Shown here: piece after piece, positions 1-8,562 of the stretch | Position numbering within the stretch: position 1 is the first letter of the stretch | Layout of the letters: the number at the start of each line of letters is the position of its first letter | NCBI GenBank assembly: GCA_902492895.1 | Contig: CABUNG010000004.1 | Coordinates: 51,401-115,400 of the forward strand | From: an uncultured Oscillospiraceae bacterium | GTDB taxonomy: Bacteria > Bacillota > Clostridia > Oscillospirales > Acutalibacteraceae | DNA: 64,000 nucleotides | Reading direction: 5' to 3' | Position numbers and translations under genes: made by a program | Notes under the pieces: generated by a model | Told to the model about the DNA's origin: nothing | What the model saw: the letters and a program-made list of their open reading frames with translations, nothing else | The model's database searches: none

Positions 1-82
1 CTGCCAAAGCCGCCCTCTCCTGATTTTCGCCTCCAAGACCGGGCGGATGCGAATCCGTCGATGCCGGTCCTTGTCCTGACCA

Positions 83-115
83 AGCGGCAGCCGTCTTCAC
101 GGCTGCCGCTTTTTC
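83..115 (+). terminator. Rho-independent terminator of a gene upstream of the window
   Basis: A perfect 12-bp stem (83-94 with 99-110), a CTTC loop and a short T run. It would end a plus-strand transcript entering from the left. A plus-strand frame is open from base 3 and stops at 21-23, which could be the last codons of that gene, but this is too short to judge. Confidence 0.75.
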
Positions 116-225
116 CTTAGCATGACGGCGTATACGTCATCGCCGGAAACGTGTTCAAACTCCATCCGTATGCATATTGCCTGACTCCACCCCCCGGTTC
201 CTCCCAGATCGCCGCCGTGATGAAT

Positions 226-257
226 CGAAGCCCCCTCCCGAGCAAGAGGGGGCTTCG
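226..257 (-). terminator. Stem-loop downstream of the MerR-type gene
   Basis: A 12-bp inverted repeat (226-237 with 246-257) lies just past the stop of the minus-strand regulator at 274. The T tract on the minus strand is weak, so it could be a terminator or a 3'-end stabilising hairpin. Confidence 0.5.
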
Positions 258-273
258 ATCGGCGATTGGGGTT

Positions 274-1158
274 TTAATCGTCATTCCATCCGGCAGCGTC
301 CGGATATCGGGACAGAAATACGCCGTTCGCCGCTTCCAGCTGTTCCATATAGGCGCGATAAGAGGGACTCAGCCGCCTCAGATTGGGCAGAAAAATCTCG
401 AGGTATCCGCTCTGCCTCTGGAATTGCCGCAGCAGCTCCTGCATCCGGCCGGCCGGCGACTGCCGGAATTCCTCTGACCGGCGATAGGCCATATACTGCT
501 CCAGACTCTCTTTGTTGTCGTCCAGATAAGCCTCCGTGTCCCCGAGCATCTTGTCCAGCCCCTCCTGCATGCCGCGCTGCAGCTCGTCCGGGTCCCAATG
601 GGACGTCACCTCTTCCAGGTAATCCATCAGCTCGTCCGGGAAATCGATCTGCTCCGCGTTGTCCAGAAACGCGACGATCTCCCGGCCGGCCGCCCGCTGT
701 TCCTCGGTCTCAATCGGATCCTGGAGATAGGGCGCGAAGTGCAGCCCGATAAACCGGCCGTATGGCCCCGGGAATAACCGCTGCAGCCTGTCGAGTATCG
801 TCTGATTTTCGACCAGATGGGCCGCTTCGGCGCTTATCTCGTCAAACGGCGCCCCCTCTCCCAGACGGGCCAGCAGCCTCTGCTTTCTCCGGGCGTCAGC
901 GATGGCCGCCTCCTGCTTCCTGGCGGCGGCCGCAAGCAGACGAGCCGGGCTGTCGCTGCAGAGCACCTGCCGGATGTCCTCGACGGACATACCGAGTTCC
1001 CTCAGGAGAGCGATTTTTTGAAGCCTGCCGACGTCCTCTCGGGAAAAATCCCGGTATCCTCCTTCCGTAGTTTCAGGCGAAATCAAGCCTTTTTTCTCGT
1101 AATACTCCACCGCTTTTTTCGTTAGCCCGCAGACCGCGCAGACCTCTTTTATCCACAC
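274..1158 (-). CDS. MerR family transcriptional regulator
   Basis: A 294-residue protein with a MerR-type winged helix at the N terminus (about residues 2-70): a helix-turn-helix ending in VEYYEKKGLI, then the wing with GGYRDFSREDV and a typical LLRELGMSVEDIRQVL helix. Residues 75-100 form the dimerisation helix. The remaining roughly 190 residues have no cysteine cluster or known effector domain that I recognise, so the inducer cannot be named. The start is GTG, chosen because a GGAGGTGAT ribosome site precedes it. MerR proteins remodel promoters with long 17-20 bp spacers. No divergent target gene is visible, so the target is unknown. It stands alone between two hairpins. Confidence 0.85.
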   Translation of the reverse strand: MWIKEVCAVCGLTKKAVEYYEKKGLISPETTEGGYRDFSREDVGRLQKIALLRELGMSVEDIRQVLCSDSPARLLAAAARKQEAAIADARRKQRLLARLGEGAPFDEISAEAAHLVENQTILDRLQRLFPGPYGRFIGLHFAPYLQDPIETEEQRAAGREIVAFLDNAEQIDFPDELMDYLEEVTSHWDPDELQRGMQEGLDKMLGDTEAYLDDNKESLEQYMAYRRSEEFRQSPAGRMQELLRQFQRQSGYLEIFLPNLRRLSPSYRAYMEQLEAANGVFLSRYPDAAGWNDD

Positions 1159-1217
1159 GACACATCACCTCCGCCTTATCTTAAACCATCCCCCAAGGGG
1201 CGAGTCAAGTCCGACAT

Positions 1218-1254
1218 AAAAAACAGCCGCGTACCCGACAGGGCCGCGGCCGTT
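1218..1254 (-). terminator. Terminator after the HAD phosphatase gene
   Basis: On the minus strand an ACGGCCGCG/CGCGGCTGT stem is followed by a run of six T, directly after the stop of the HAD-family gene at 1260. Confidence 0.7.
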
Positions 1255-1259
1255 ATACT

Positions 1260-2075
1260 TTACGCCAATTGATTCAGCAGATCCCGAAGCTTCGCCAGGG
1301 ATTCCACCATGATATCGGGAGGAGTCGGCGATGCCGCCGCGTCTTCCCGGGTGGCCTCCCCTGTCAGAACCAGGATGGAGGTCACCGCGCTGTCCTGCGC
1401 CAGTGCGATATCGGTGTAAAGCCGGTCTCCGATCACCGCGAGCTCCTCCGGCTGAAAACCGGTCTGCTCCAGGATGAATTCCAGGGTATGACGGGTCGGC
1501 TTGCCGAAAAATTCCGGAACGGCGCCGGTCGACGCCTCGATCACTTTTGCCATTGACCCACAGTCCGGCATCCATCCGCTGTCCTCGACCGGACAATTCC
1601 AATCCGGATTGACGCCATAAAACGCAGCCCCGGCCCGAATCGCGTCGCACGCGGCCCAAATTTTATCGTATGTGATGGTGGTATCGAACCCGAGTACGAC
1701 CGCATCCGGCACCTCCCCCGTGTTCACCCGAAACCCGGCCGCTTCAAAATCACGGAGCAGACAGGGGGTTCCCAGCACCATCAAACTGCCGTCCGGATAC
1801 CGCTCTCCGAGCACCTTCACCGCAACTTGATTCGAGATATACATCCAGTCCGGCGGCACGACGATGCCCATCCGCGACAGCTTTTCCAGATACGCCTGCC
1901 GGTTTTTGGAGGAGTTATTGGTAAAAAAACGATAGGTCCGCCCGGTTTTTAGGACGGTATCCAGGAACGATATTGTAAAGGGAAATAACTTGTCCCCAAG
2001 ATATATCGTGCCGTCCATATCCAGCAAAAAGCAGCGTATACCGCGCAATCGGCTCTTTATCTCCGCGTCTGTCAC
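1260..2075 (-). CDS. HAD superfamily (subfamily IIA, NagD-like) hydrolase
   Basis: A 271-residue cytosolic phosphatase. HAD motif I is DMDGTIYLG near residue 20, where the first Asp is the nucleophile. Motif II is TNNSS near residue 55. The C-terminal motifs are seen as a Lys in FGKPTRHT and an acidic pair in IGDRLYTDI. The C2-type cap lies between the motifs, as in the NagD/phosphoglycolate phosphatase group (usual length 250-280). The start is GTG behind an AGGCGAGG site. Substrate cannot be read from sequence; sugar phosphates, nucleoside monophosphates and phosphoglycolate are typical for the family. It appears to be monocistronic. Confidence 0.9.
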   Translation of the reverse strand: MTDAEIKSRLRGIRCFLLDMDGTIYLGDKLFPFTISFLDTVLKTGRTYRFFTNNSSKNRQAYLEKLSRMGIVVPPDWMYISNQVAVKVLGERYPDGSLMVLGTPCLLRDFEAAGFRVNTGEVPDAVVLGFDTTITYDKIWAACDAIRAGAAFYGVNPDWNCPVEDSGWMPDCGSMAKVIEASTGAVPEFFGKPTRHTLEFILEQTGFQPEELAVIGDRLYTDIALAQDSAVTSILVLTGEATREDAAASPTPPDIMVESLAKLRDLLNQLA

Positions 2076-2118
2076 ATTGCAACCTCGCCTTCAACTTGTA
2101 AAGCTATATACCATTACA

Positions 2119-2574
2119 CTAGAAAAAGAACTGCCGATACCACGGCGTGTTGCGCAGCACGCCGAACAAGAGAAACAGCCCTAACAACACCAGCCACCAG
2201 CGGTTTTTCCAGTCTATGCGCAGGGGTTTCCACCCTTTCCGAAAGGTACGTAAGAAAAACCAGATCAACGCGCCGCAGGCGGCAAACAGAAGTACAAAGA
2301 AAAAAGGATTGTAGGAAAACGCCTGTCCAAGCTCCCCTTCCAGCAGCGCCTGAACCATACGGGTGGTACCGCAGCCGGGACAGTTGAAGCCCGTCAGCAG
2401 ATGAAACGGACAAGGCGGCATCCATCCCGTCAGGGGAACCCCCAGAAGATGCAGCATTCCGAGAATCAGCGCGGCTCCCGGCACGGCGCCCGCAAGAAGG
2501 CGGTTTCCGCCCCTTGTGTTCCAAAGCCGGCTGCAAAGCGCCTGTGGATTCGGTTTTTCGGTTTCATGATACAC
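2119..2574 (-). CDS. DUF2752 membrane protein
   Basis: A 151-residue integral membrane protein with about three hydrophobic segments (residues 25-50, 85-110, 125-145). The central motif CPFHLLTGFNCPGCGTTR is the signature of the DUF2752 family: paired cysteines in a membrane-proximal loop followed by TR. The family's function is not established. It starts with GTG behind GGAGG and overlaps the 3' end of the exonuclease gene upstream by about 11 bases, so the two are probably co-transcribed and translationally coupled. Confidence 0.85.
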   Translation of the reverse strand: MYHETEKPNPQALCSRLWNTRGGNRLLAGAVPGAALILGMLHLLGVPLTGWMPPCPFHLLTGFNCPGCGTTRMVQALLEGELGQAFSYNPFFFVLLFAACGALIWFFLRTFRKGWKPLRIDWKNRWWLVLLGLFLLFGVLRNTPWYRQFFF

Positions 2575-3454
2575 TGTCGGCCTCCGGTACCTCTTCCGCA
2601 GCGACGGTCTTTTCTTCTTTGACCTTTTCCGTTAGTTTCTTTTTGATGACGACCCCTTCGTATTTCAGCTTGCATTGGATGCGGCCCGTATACTTGCGTT
2701 CGCATTCTCCGCATCGAAATTCCGCAAAAAAGGCACGGTTGCGGAATTTCCAGTCCCCCGTCCGTTTCAGATTCCGGTCGCAGTGCTCGCAGCGGAACTG
2801 CAGCTCGCTCCGCGGAATCAGCGGGCTGTCGATATCGCTGACATAGGTGGTCTTGAACGTCAAACGGTCGTAAAACGCCGCATCGGCCGGCCGGATTTCC
2901 GAAACAAAGGACTCATCGTACAGCTTGACGAAAATGCGGGCGGACAGGAGGCTGTCGTCGAGGGCCCGGTGCAGATCGGCCCCCTCCTCGGAGATCTCCA
3001 GCATTTCGCAAGCCTTTCCGAGAGCGAGCTGACGGGACAGATCGTCCCCCATCCGCCGCTGCGCATAAGCCTGCAGATCCGCATAGGCTTTCATGAAAGG
3101 GATGGTCTTGCGGTCAAAGTAGTGCTCGAAGTTTTCCATCAGAACCAGCAGATCGGTCGTACTCCAGGTGAGCAGCACCGTCTCCCCTTCTCCGGCCCAG
3201 CGGCAGAACGACGCGACCGCCTCGGGGAACGTGGTACCGTCTTCCAGGTCGCTGTCGGTGATGCTGGTGAGATTGGTGACGAATTCCGTCAGCTTTTTGC
3301 TGAAAACCGGGCGGATAACGGCGTGAAACGTATCCGCTATTCGGACGCCGTCCTCAACCCGCACAGCGCCGATCTCGATGATCTCATTGAAATACCCATG
3401 CGCTTTTTTGGAATAGGATCCGTTCCATTCCAAATCCAGTATAATCTCCGTCAT
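2564..3454 (-). CDS. 3'-5' exonuclease of the DnaQ/RNase T (DEDD) superfamily
   Basis: A 296-residue protein. The N-terminal 180 residues form an exonuclease domain beginning ILDLEWNG (the D-x-E metal ligands), with a second Asp in the LLTWSTTDLLVL stretch and an HRALDDSLLSARIF motif giving the HxxxD end of the DEDD set. The C-terminal 100 residues contain a C-x2-C pair (FRCEHCDRN) and a second one (FRCGECERK), consistent with a small zinc ribbon, and end in a charged tail. It resembles the KapD-like exonucleases of Firmicutes. RNA or DNA substrate is unknown. It lies 3 bases downstream of the HIT gene and overlaps the DUF2752 gene, so it sits mid-operon. Confidence 0.85.
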   Translation of the reverse strand: MTEIILDLEWNGSYSKKAHGYFNEIIEIGAVRVEDGVRIADTFHAVIRPVFSKKLTEFVTNLTSITDSDLEDGTTFPEAVASFCRWAGEGETVLLTWSTTDLLVLMENFEHYFDRKTIPFMKAYADLQAYAQRRMGDDLSRQLALGKACEMLEISEEGADLHRALDDSLLSARIFVKLYDESFVSEIRPADAAFYDRLTFKTTYVSDIDSPLIPRSELQFRCEHCDRNLKRTGDWKFRNRAFFAEFRCGECERKYTGRIQCKLKYEGVVIKKKLTEKVKEEKTVAAEEVPEADSVS

Positions 3455-3457
3455 GAG

Positions 3458-3790
3458 TCAAGCCATATCCCCCAATGTAGCGCCGCCGAGCAGATGAAAA
3501 TGCAGATGCGGCACGGTCTGCCCCGCATCGGCGCCGTTGTTCGTCACCACCCGGAAGCTCGTGACGCCGAGCGTTTGCGCAACCTGCGGCACCACTTCAA
3601 ATACATGCGCCACCAGGGCGCTGTTTTCCGGCGTCACCGCACCCGCTCCGGTTATATGCTCTTTCGGGATGATCAGCACATGCACAGGCGCTTTGGGTTC
3701 GATGTCGTGAAACGCCAGAACCAGATCGTCTTCATACACCTTTTTGCAGGGGATCTCCCCGGCCAGTATTTTACAGAAAACGCAGTCCAT
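3458..3790 (-). CDS. HIT family nucleotide-binding protein (HinT-like)
   Basis: A 110-residue protein of standard HIT length. The N terminus MDCVFCKILAGEIP is typical of the HinT branch, with two cysteines that often help bind zinc. The histidine triad HLHFHLLGG near residue 97 supplies the catalytic histidine. Family members hydrolyse purine nucleoside phosphoramidates such as AMP-lysine. A GAGGAGG site precedes the ATG. It follows alaS by 12 bases and precedes the exonuclease by 3, so it is very probably read with alaS. HinT proteins can remove adenylated by-products of aminoacyl-tRNA synthetases, which would fit this linkage (inference). Confidence 0.93.
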   Translation of the reverse strand: MDCVFCKILAGEIPCKKVYEDDLVLAFHDIEPKAPVHVLIIPKEHITGAGAVTPENSALVAHVFEVVPQVAQTLGVTSFRVVTNNGADAGQTVPHLHFHLLGGATLGDMA

Positions 3791-3802
3791 AGGAAAGCCT
3801 CC

Positions 3803-6451
3803 TCACTTCGACAGCTGTTTGTCCAGAATCTCGTCCACACTGTTGATCGCGTCATCCACCTTGGTCAGGTCTTTGGCGCCCGCCATGGCCATATCGGGAC
3901 GTCCGCCGCCGCGTCCGCCGCAGATGGCCGCGACTTCCCGGACGATGTTCCCCGCATGAGCGCCTTTTGAGACGGCCTCAGCGGTACAAGCGCAGCCAAT
4001 CGACACCGATCCGGCCGTTTCATCCATCCCGGCGAGCACAATCACCGCGCTGCCCTGTACCATACCTTTGCACTGGTCGCACATCGAGCGGACCGCATCC
4101 GCCCCGGTGCCGGTAAAGGCCGCGGAAATCACTTTGATGCCCCGAACCTCCCTGGCTTTGCTGAACAGGCCCTCAATCTGCTGGCCGGCCATCTGGGATT
4201 TGAGAGAATCCCGTTCCCGTTTCATCTTCTTCAGCTCATGCATCAGCTGAAGCGCCCGCCGCTCGAGATCCTCCGGACCGTTCGCTTTCATCGCTCCGGC
4301 GGTGCGCTGCAGCAATTCCTGCGTATCCCGCATCAGCGACAGGACGCCCGTACCCGTCACGGCCTCGATCCGCCGGACACCCGAAGCCACCGACGTCTCG
4401 CTGAGGATATGGAACAGGCCGAGTTTACCCGTATTGTCCACATGGGTGCCGCCGCAGAGCTCCATGGAGGCCTCCCCCATCCGGACCACCCGGACCATAT
4501 CGCCGTATTTTTCACCGAACAGCGCCATAGCGCCCTGGCGGCGTGCCTCGTCAATCGGCATCTCCCGGACGTCAATGGGCAGCGCTTCGAGGATCCAAGC
4601 ATTCACCTGATCTTCGACAGCGGACAGCTGTTCGGGATCGAGAGCGGAAAAATGGGTGAAATCAAACCGCAGCCGCTGGCTGCCAACAAGCTGTCCGGCC
4701 TGCTGAACATGGGTGCCGAGCACAAGGCGCAGCGCCGCCTGCAGCAGATGGGCCGCCGAATGGTTCCGCATGGTGGCCACGCGCGCCTTTTCCTCCCCGT
4801 TCGCCGTGACGCGGTTGCCCGCGTTCAAAGATCCCTTTTCCATCACGCCGATGTGCAGAATGACGCCGCCGGCCGTTTTCTGTGTATCGGTAACGCGGAA
4901 CACAGCGTCACCCGAGACGATTTCACCGGTATCGCCCACCTGGCCGCCGCTCTCCCCGTAAAAGGAGGTCACATCCAGCACCAAAACCGCTTCTTCGCCT
5001 TCGCCGACGCTTTCAGCCGGTTCGTTATCCCGTATGATCGCCGCGATCCGCGCCGTGGTGGAGAGGGTATCGTACCCCACAAAGCCGCCCGCCATCAGCT
5101 GTTCGATCGCACCCATACCGGCTTTCCAGGCGTCGCTGCCCACCTTCTTGCGGGCGGCGCGGGCCCGCTCCCGCTGTTTGGCCATGAGGACGCCGAACTG
5201 TTCCTCATCGACTGAAAGTCCCTTTTCCTCCAGGATATCCCGCGTCAGATCGACCGGGAATCCATAGGTGTCGTACAGGCGGAACGCATCGGCACCCGAG
5301 AGGATTTTTTCCTCTTCGGTCATACCTGCCAGCATTTCCTCGAGCAGAGTCAGACCGCTGTCGATGGTTTTTTCGAACGCTTCCTCTTCATTACGGATGA
5401 CTTTGACGATGAAATCCTGTTTCTCCTTCAGTTCCGGATAGGCCTCCGCGTTTTCCGCGATGACCGTCTCGCACACCTGATACAGGAAGGGACCGTGGAT
5501 TCCGAGCAGGCGCCCATGCCGGGCCGCGCGGCGGAGCAGGCGGCGGAGCACATAGCCGCGTCCTTCATTGGAGGGCATGACGCCGTCCCCGATCATGACG
5601 GTGGTGGAGCGGATATGGTCGGTAATCACTCGCAGAGAAACGTCGCTGCGCTCCGATGCGCCATAAGCGACGCCCGTGATCCGACTGATGTGTTTCATGA
5701 TATTCTGGACGGTATCCACTTCAAAGAGGTTGTTCACCCCCTGCATGATGCAGGCCAGGCGTTCCAGCCCCATACCGGTATCGATGTTGGGATGCTCGAG
5801 GGGCGTGTAGTTGCCCTTGCCGTCGCTGTTGAACTGGGTGAACACCAGGTTCCAGAACTCGACATACCGGTCGCAGTCGCATCCGACCCCGCAGGTGGGC
5901 GACCCGCAGCCGTACTGTTCGCCACGGTCGAAATAGATTTCGGAGCAGGGACCGCAGGGGCCGGTGCCATGCTCCCAGAAATTGTCTTCCTTGCCCAGGC
6001 GGACAATCCGTCCGGGCGCCACGCCGACTTCTTTGGTCCAAATGTCGAACGCCTGATCGTCGTTTTCATAGATCGACACCCACAGACGGTCCACCGGCAG
6101 CTGCAGCACCTCGGTGCAGAACTCCCAGGCCCAGGCCGTGGCCTCGTGCTTGAAATAATCGCCGAAGCTGAAATTGCCCAGCATCTCGAAATACGTGCCG
6201 TGCCGCGCCGTCTTGCCCACCCGTTCGATATCGGGGGTGCGGATACATTTTTGACAGGTCGTCACCCGCTTGCGGGGCGGCGTAATCTCACCGGTGAAAT
6301 ACTTTTTCATCGGCGCCATACCCGAGTTGATCAGCAAGAGAGATTTATCGTTCTGCGGCACCAGCGAAAAACTGGGCAGCCGCAGATGCCCCTTGCTTTC
6401 ATAAAAGGCAAGGAACTTCTCCCGCAGATCGTTCAGTCCTGTCCATTCCAT
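3803..6451 (-). CDS. alaS: Alanyl-tRNA synthetase
   Basis: An 882-residue cytosolic enzyme charging tRNA-Ala. It has the class II catalytic core at the N terminus (MEWTGLNDLREKFLAFYESK and onward), the tRNA-recognition domain, and the editing domain with the HSAAH zinc motif and the later CGGTH motif that clears mischarged Ser/Gly. The DHHA1-type C-domain ends in GGRGGGRPDMAMAG. A longer frame extends 44 codons upstream, but those codons are the T-box leader. The true ATG at 6451 follows a GGAAGGAAG ribosome site. It heads an operon with the HIT, exonuclease and DUF2752 genes. Control is by the T-box just upstream. Confidence 0.97.
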   Translation of the reverse strand: MEWTGLNDLREKFLAFYESKGHLRLPSFSLVPQNDKSLLLINSGMAPMKKYFTGEITPPRKRVTTCQKCIRTPDIERVGKTARHGTYFEMLGNFSFGDYFKHEATAWAWEFCTEVLQLPVDRLWVSIYENDDQAFDIWTKEVGVAPGRIVRLGKEDNFWEHGTGPCGPCSEIYFDRGEQYGCGSPTCGVGCDCDRYVEFWNLVFTQFNSDGKGNYTPLEHPNIDTGMGLERLACIMQGVNNLFEVDTVQNIMKHISRITGVAYGASERSDVSLRVITDHIRSTTVMIGDGVMPSNEGRGYVLRRLLRRAARHGRLLGIHGPFLYQVCETVIAENAEAYPELKEKQDFIVKVIRNEEEAFEKTIDSGLTLLEEMLAGMTEEEKILSGADAFRLYDTYGFPVDLTRDILEEKGLSVDEEQFGVLMAKQRERARAARKKVGSDAWKAGMGAIEQLMAGGFVGYDTLSTTARIAAIIRDNEPAESVGEGEEAVLVLDVTSFYGESGGQVGDTGEIVSGDAVFRVTDTQKTAGGVILHIGVMEKGSLNAGNRVTANGEEKARVATMRNHSAAHLLQAALRLVLGTHVQQAGQLVGSQRLRFDFTHFSALDPEQLSAVEDQVNAWILEALPIDVREMPIDEARRQGAMALFGEKYGDMVRVVRMGEASMELCGGTHVDNTGKLGLFHILSETSVASGVRRIEAVTGTGVLSLMRDTQELLQRTAGAMKANGPEDLERRALQLMHELKKMKRERDSLKSQMAGQQIEGLFSKAREVRGIKVISAAFTGTGADAVRSMCDQCKGMVQGSAVIVLAGMDETAGSVSIGCACTAEAVSKGAHAGNIVREVAAICGGRGGGRPDMAMAGAKDLTKVDDAINSVDEILDKQLSK

Positions 6452-6470
6452 ACAACCGACTTCCTTCCAT

Positions 6471-6722
6471 AAAAAATCCCCCGTCCAACTATGGGACGGA
6501 GGCTTCCGTGGTACCACCCAACTTGCACCGCCGAAGCGATGCCGCTTGAACCCCTTAACGCGGGAAACGCCGCCATTCCTCACAGCGGAACTCAGGGATG
6601 GCCCCCTGCCCCACCCGCTTGGACAGCCTTACAGCGCACAGCGGCAGAGGCTGTGCGGCCATCCTCTCTGAAAGCAGCGGCGACAGGTTCTTCCCGTCAT
6701 CGTTTGTGGCCATATCACGATA
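6471..6722 (-). promoter_or_regulatory. T-box riboswitch leader of alaS
   Basis: Between the promoter and alaS, the minus strand has the conserved T-box core GGGTGGTACCACGG at about 6506-6520. It is followed by a strong terminator stem (6471-6502) ending in six T. The T-box core overlaps the 5' arm region, as expected for the antiterminator/terminator switch. An AGAGAG motif in the distal part resembles the Stem I AG-bulge. Uncharged tRNA-Ala pairing to the T-box would favour read-through. I could not fix the specifier codon by eye. Confidence 0.92.
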
Positions 6723-6729
6723 TAAATTT

Positions 6730-6758
6730 AGTATAAAACGGACCTGCCGTTTTGTCAA
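6730..6758 (-). promoter_or_regulatory. Sigma-A promoter of the alaS leader
   Basis: The minus strand reads TTGACA (6753-6758), a 17-base spacer and TATACT (6730-6735). This is almost the perfect consensus, placed immediately upstream of the T-box. Confidence 0.9.
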
Positions 6759-6782
6759 GCGCTCTTTGGCCGAAACGAGCAA

Positions 6783-6808
6783 AAGGCCGCGGGATATCCC
6801 GCGGCCTT
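6783..6808 (-). terminator. Terminator after the penicillin-binding protein gene
   Basis: A long GC palindrome (AAGGCCGCGGGA/TCCCGCGGCCTT) followed by TTTT on the minus strand, two bases past the stop region of the PBP gene. Confidence 0.85.
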
Positions 6809-6810
6809 GA

Positions 6811-8421
6811 TCACGACCTCGTTTTATCGAGGAGATACAGATTTTCGCAGATTTCTTTATAAACCGGTGCGGATTTCGATCCTGTACGATTGGTGTCCTC
6901 TGCCAGGACGGCAATGGCATACCGGGGATTCTCCGCGGGATAAAAACCGGCAAACCAGCTTTGGACAAGGGCGGTGTCGTCTTCCACCCAGCCGGTTTCG
7001 GCGGTGCCGGTCTTGCCGCCGCCTCCTCCGTTCAGAGGTTTCGCGGATTTACCGGTTCCGTTTTCGACCACTTCGATCATCATCTTGCGCAGTTCCGCCG
7101 CAATATCCGCCGAAAAGGCCCGTACAGGCGGATCGGCAGCCTGTTCGGTGAGCGTGCCGTTTTCATCAACCATCCCCTGCAGAATCGTCGGACGGATCAT
7201 CAGCCCGTCGTTGACGACCGTTGCCACCAGCTGCGCGACGTGCACGGGCGTGGCGAGAAGGGAGCCCTGCCCAAACGACAGATTGGCCAGTACGCCGGGA
7301 GACTGGAGTTCCGTCTCCGAAGGCAGGGTCGCTCTGGCGGTTTTGATCCCGTCCGCCAGCAGGATCGGCCGGTCGAAACCGAGGGTGACGGCCTGATTAT
7401 ACAGCGCTTCGCCGCCGGCCATCTGCATGAGCTGGATGAAATACGGGTTGCAGGACTGGGCGAATCCGCCCGTCATATCCAAAACACCGTGCCCCAGCTT
7501 GTAGGAACAGCCAAAGGACAGCGAGCCCACCGGGATCCGGCCGCTGCAGGCGAATGTCTGCGTAAGGGGTATTCCCTTTCCAAGCGCGGTCGCAACCGAC
7601 ACGATTTTGAAAACGGAACCGCAGTTGTAGTTGCACAGCGCCCGGTTTAGGAGCGGCGCGTTCGGATCCTCCAGGTAATCGGCCAAATGGGACGGCTGAT
7701 ATTCCGGCACGCTGACCATCGCCAATATCCGTCCGGTGGAGGGGTCCAGAATCACAACCGCCCCTTTCTGAATGCCCGCATAGGCGGCTTCTTCCGCGAT
7801 TTTCTGAATCTCCTTGTCTATGGTGAGCGCCACGCCGCCCTTGGATTTCGCCAGGGTATCGGTGACCGTCGGCACCTCTCCCTGCAGCGGTTTGCCCGAA
7901 CCGTCCACTTTATAGGTGATGCTCAGCGATCCCGCCGACGCGTTGAGCTGCTCATCGAACGCCAGCTCGACACCGGTGACACCATGCAGTCCATCGCTGC
8001 CGAGATACCCCAGAAGATGCGGGGCCAGCACATCCCCGCTGTGCCGGACCGGTACCGTATACACCGACAGCCCCGCCGTCAGCGGGAGCGCCCGGTCCCC
8101 CAGATTGGCTATGACCGGTCTCCCCTCCTGCAGCCGCTCGCTCAAAGACTGCCAGGTTTCCGCATCCAGATATTTGGACAAAATGGCCAGCACCTCCGGA
8201 TTCGGAGCGATGCTGGCGCGCCGCTCGGTTCCGGTGTTGGTCAGCGGATTCAAATGACAGTCGTAAATCGTACCGCGGCTGTTGGCGATGGTCAGCGTAA
8301 AGCTTGACTGCCGGTCGGCCGTCTGGGACAATCCGCCCGCCGTCAGATCATACACCTTGGCCATCAGACCGCTGAAGGCGAACAAAACCGCCGCAAACAT
8401 CACCAGTGACCGTTTTTTCAT
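6811..8421 (-). CDS. Class B penicillin-binding protein (transpeptidase)
   Basis: A 536-residue membrane-anchored D,D-transpeptidase for peptidoglycan cross-linking. One N-terminal membrane segment (SLVMFAAVLFAFSGLMA) is followed by a PBP-dimer region beginning NSRGTIYD. The transpeptidase domain has the three active-site motifs: SVFK with the nucleophilic Ser near residue 270, SCN (SxN) near residue 325 and KTGT near residue 475. No glycosyltransferase or PASTA domain is present. The size is on the short side for SpoVD/PBP2. Thirty extra in-frame codons upstream were discarded because AAGGGG precedes the ATG at 8421. It is a single gene, terminated on both sides, in the same direction as mltG, another wall gene. 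It could be vegetative or sporulation-specific. Confidence 0.9.
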   Translation of the reverse strand: MKKRSLVMFAAVLFAFSGLMAKVYDLTAGGLSQTADRQSSFTLTIANSRGTIYDCHLNPLTNTGTERRASIAPNPEVLAILSKYLDAETWQSLSERLQEGRPVIANLGDRALPLTAGLSVYTVPVRHSGDVLAPHLLGYLGSDGLHGVTGVELAFDEQLNASAGSLSITYKVDGSGKPLQGEVPTVTDTLAKSKGGVALTIDKEIQKIAEEAAYAGIQKGAVVILDPSTGRILAMVSVPEYQPSHLADYLEDPNAPLLNRALCNYNCGSVFKIVSVATALGKGIPLTQTFACSGRIPVGSLSFGCSYKLGHGVLDMTGGFAQSCNPYFIQLMQMAGGEALYNQAVTLGFDRPILLADGIKTARATLPSETELQSPGVLANLSFGQGSLLATPVHVAQLVATVVNDGLMIRPTILQGMVDENGTLTEQAADPPVRAFSADIAAELRKMMIEVVENGTGKSAKPLNGGGGGKTGTAETGWVEDDTALVQSWFAGFYPAENPRYAIAVLAEDTNRTGSKSAPVYKEICENLYLLDKTRS

Positions 8422-8518
8422 ATAAAAATCCCCTTTGCACAGCCGAGTGGTTCCACACAGGTAGTATGGCCCACGTTTCGGGGAAGTAATCCTTTCACAC
8501 AAAACATCCATACAGACA

Positions 8519-8549
8519 AAAATCCGGGCCCCTTTTCAGAGGCCCGGAT
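8519..8549 (-). terminator. Terminator after mltG
   Basis: ATCCGGGCC/GGCCCGGAT stem followed by TTTTTG on the minus strand, 14 bases past the mltG stop. Confidence 0.85.
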
Positions 8550-8562
8550 CACAAAACTTTTG

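Noticed and set aside
2675..3970. Long plus-strand frame of 431 codons opposite the exonuclease and HIT genes
   Set aside because: It is the antisense shadow of two clear genes, with a His/Arg-rich translation typical of such shadows.
6452..6583. 44-codon N-terminal extension of alaS
   Set aside because: It is the T-box terminator and antiterminator region, and the ribosome site lies before the ATG at 6451.
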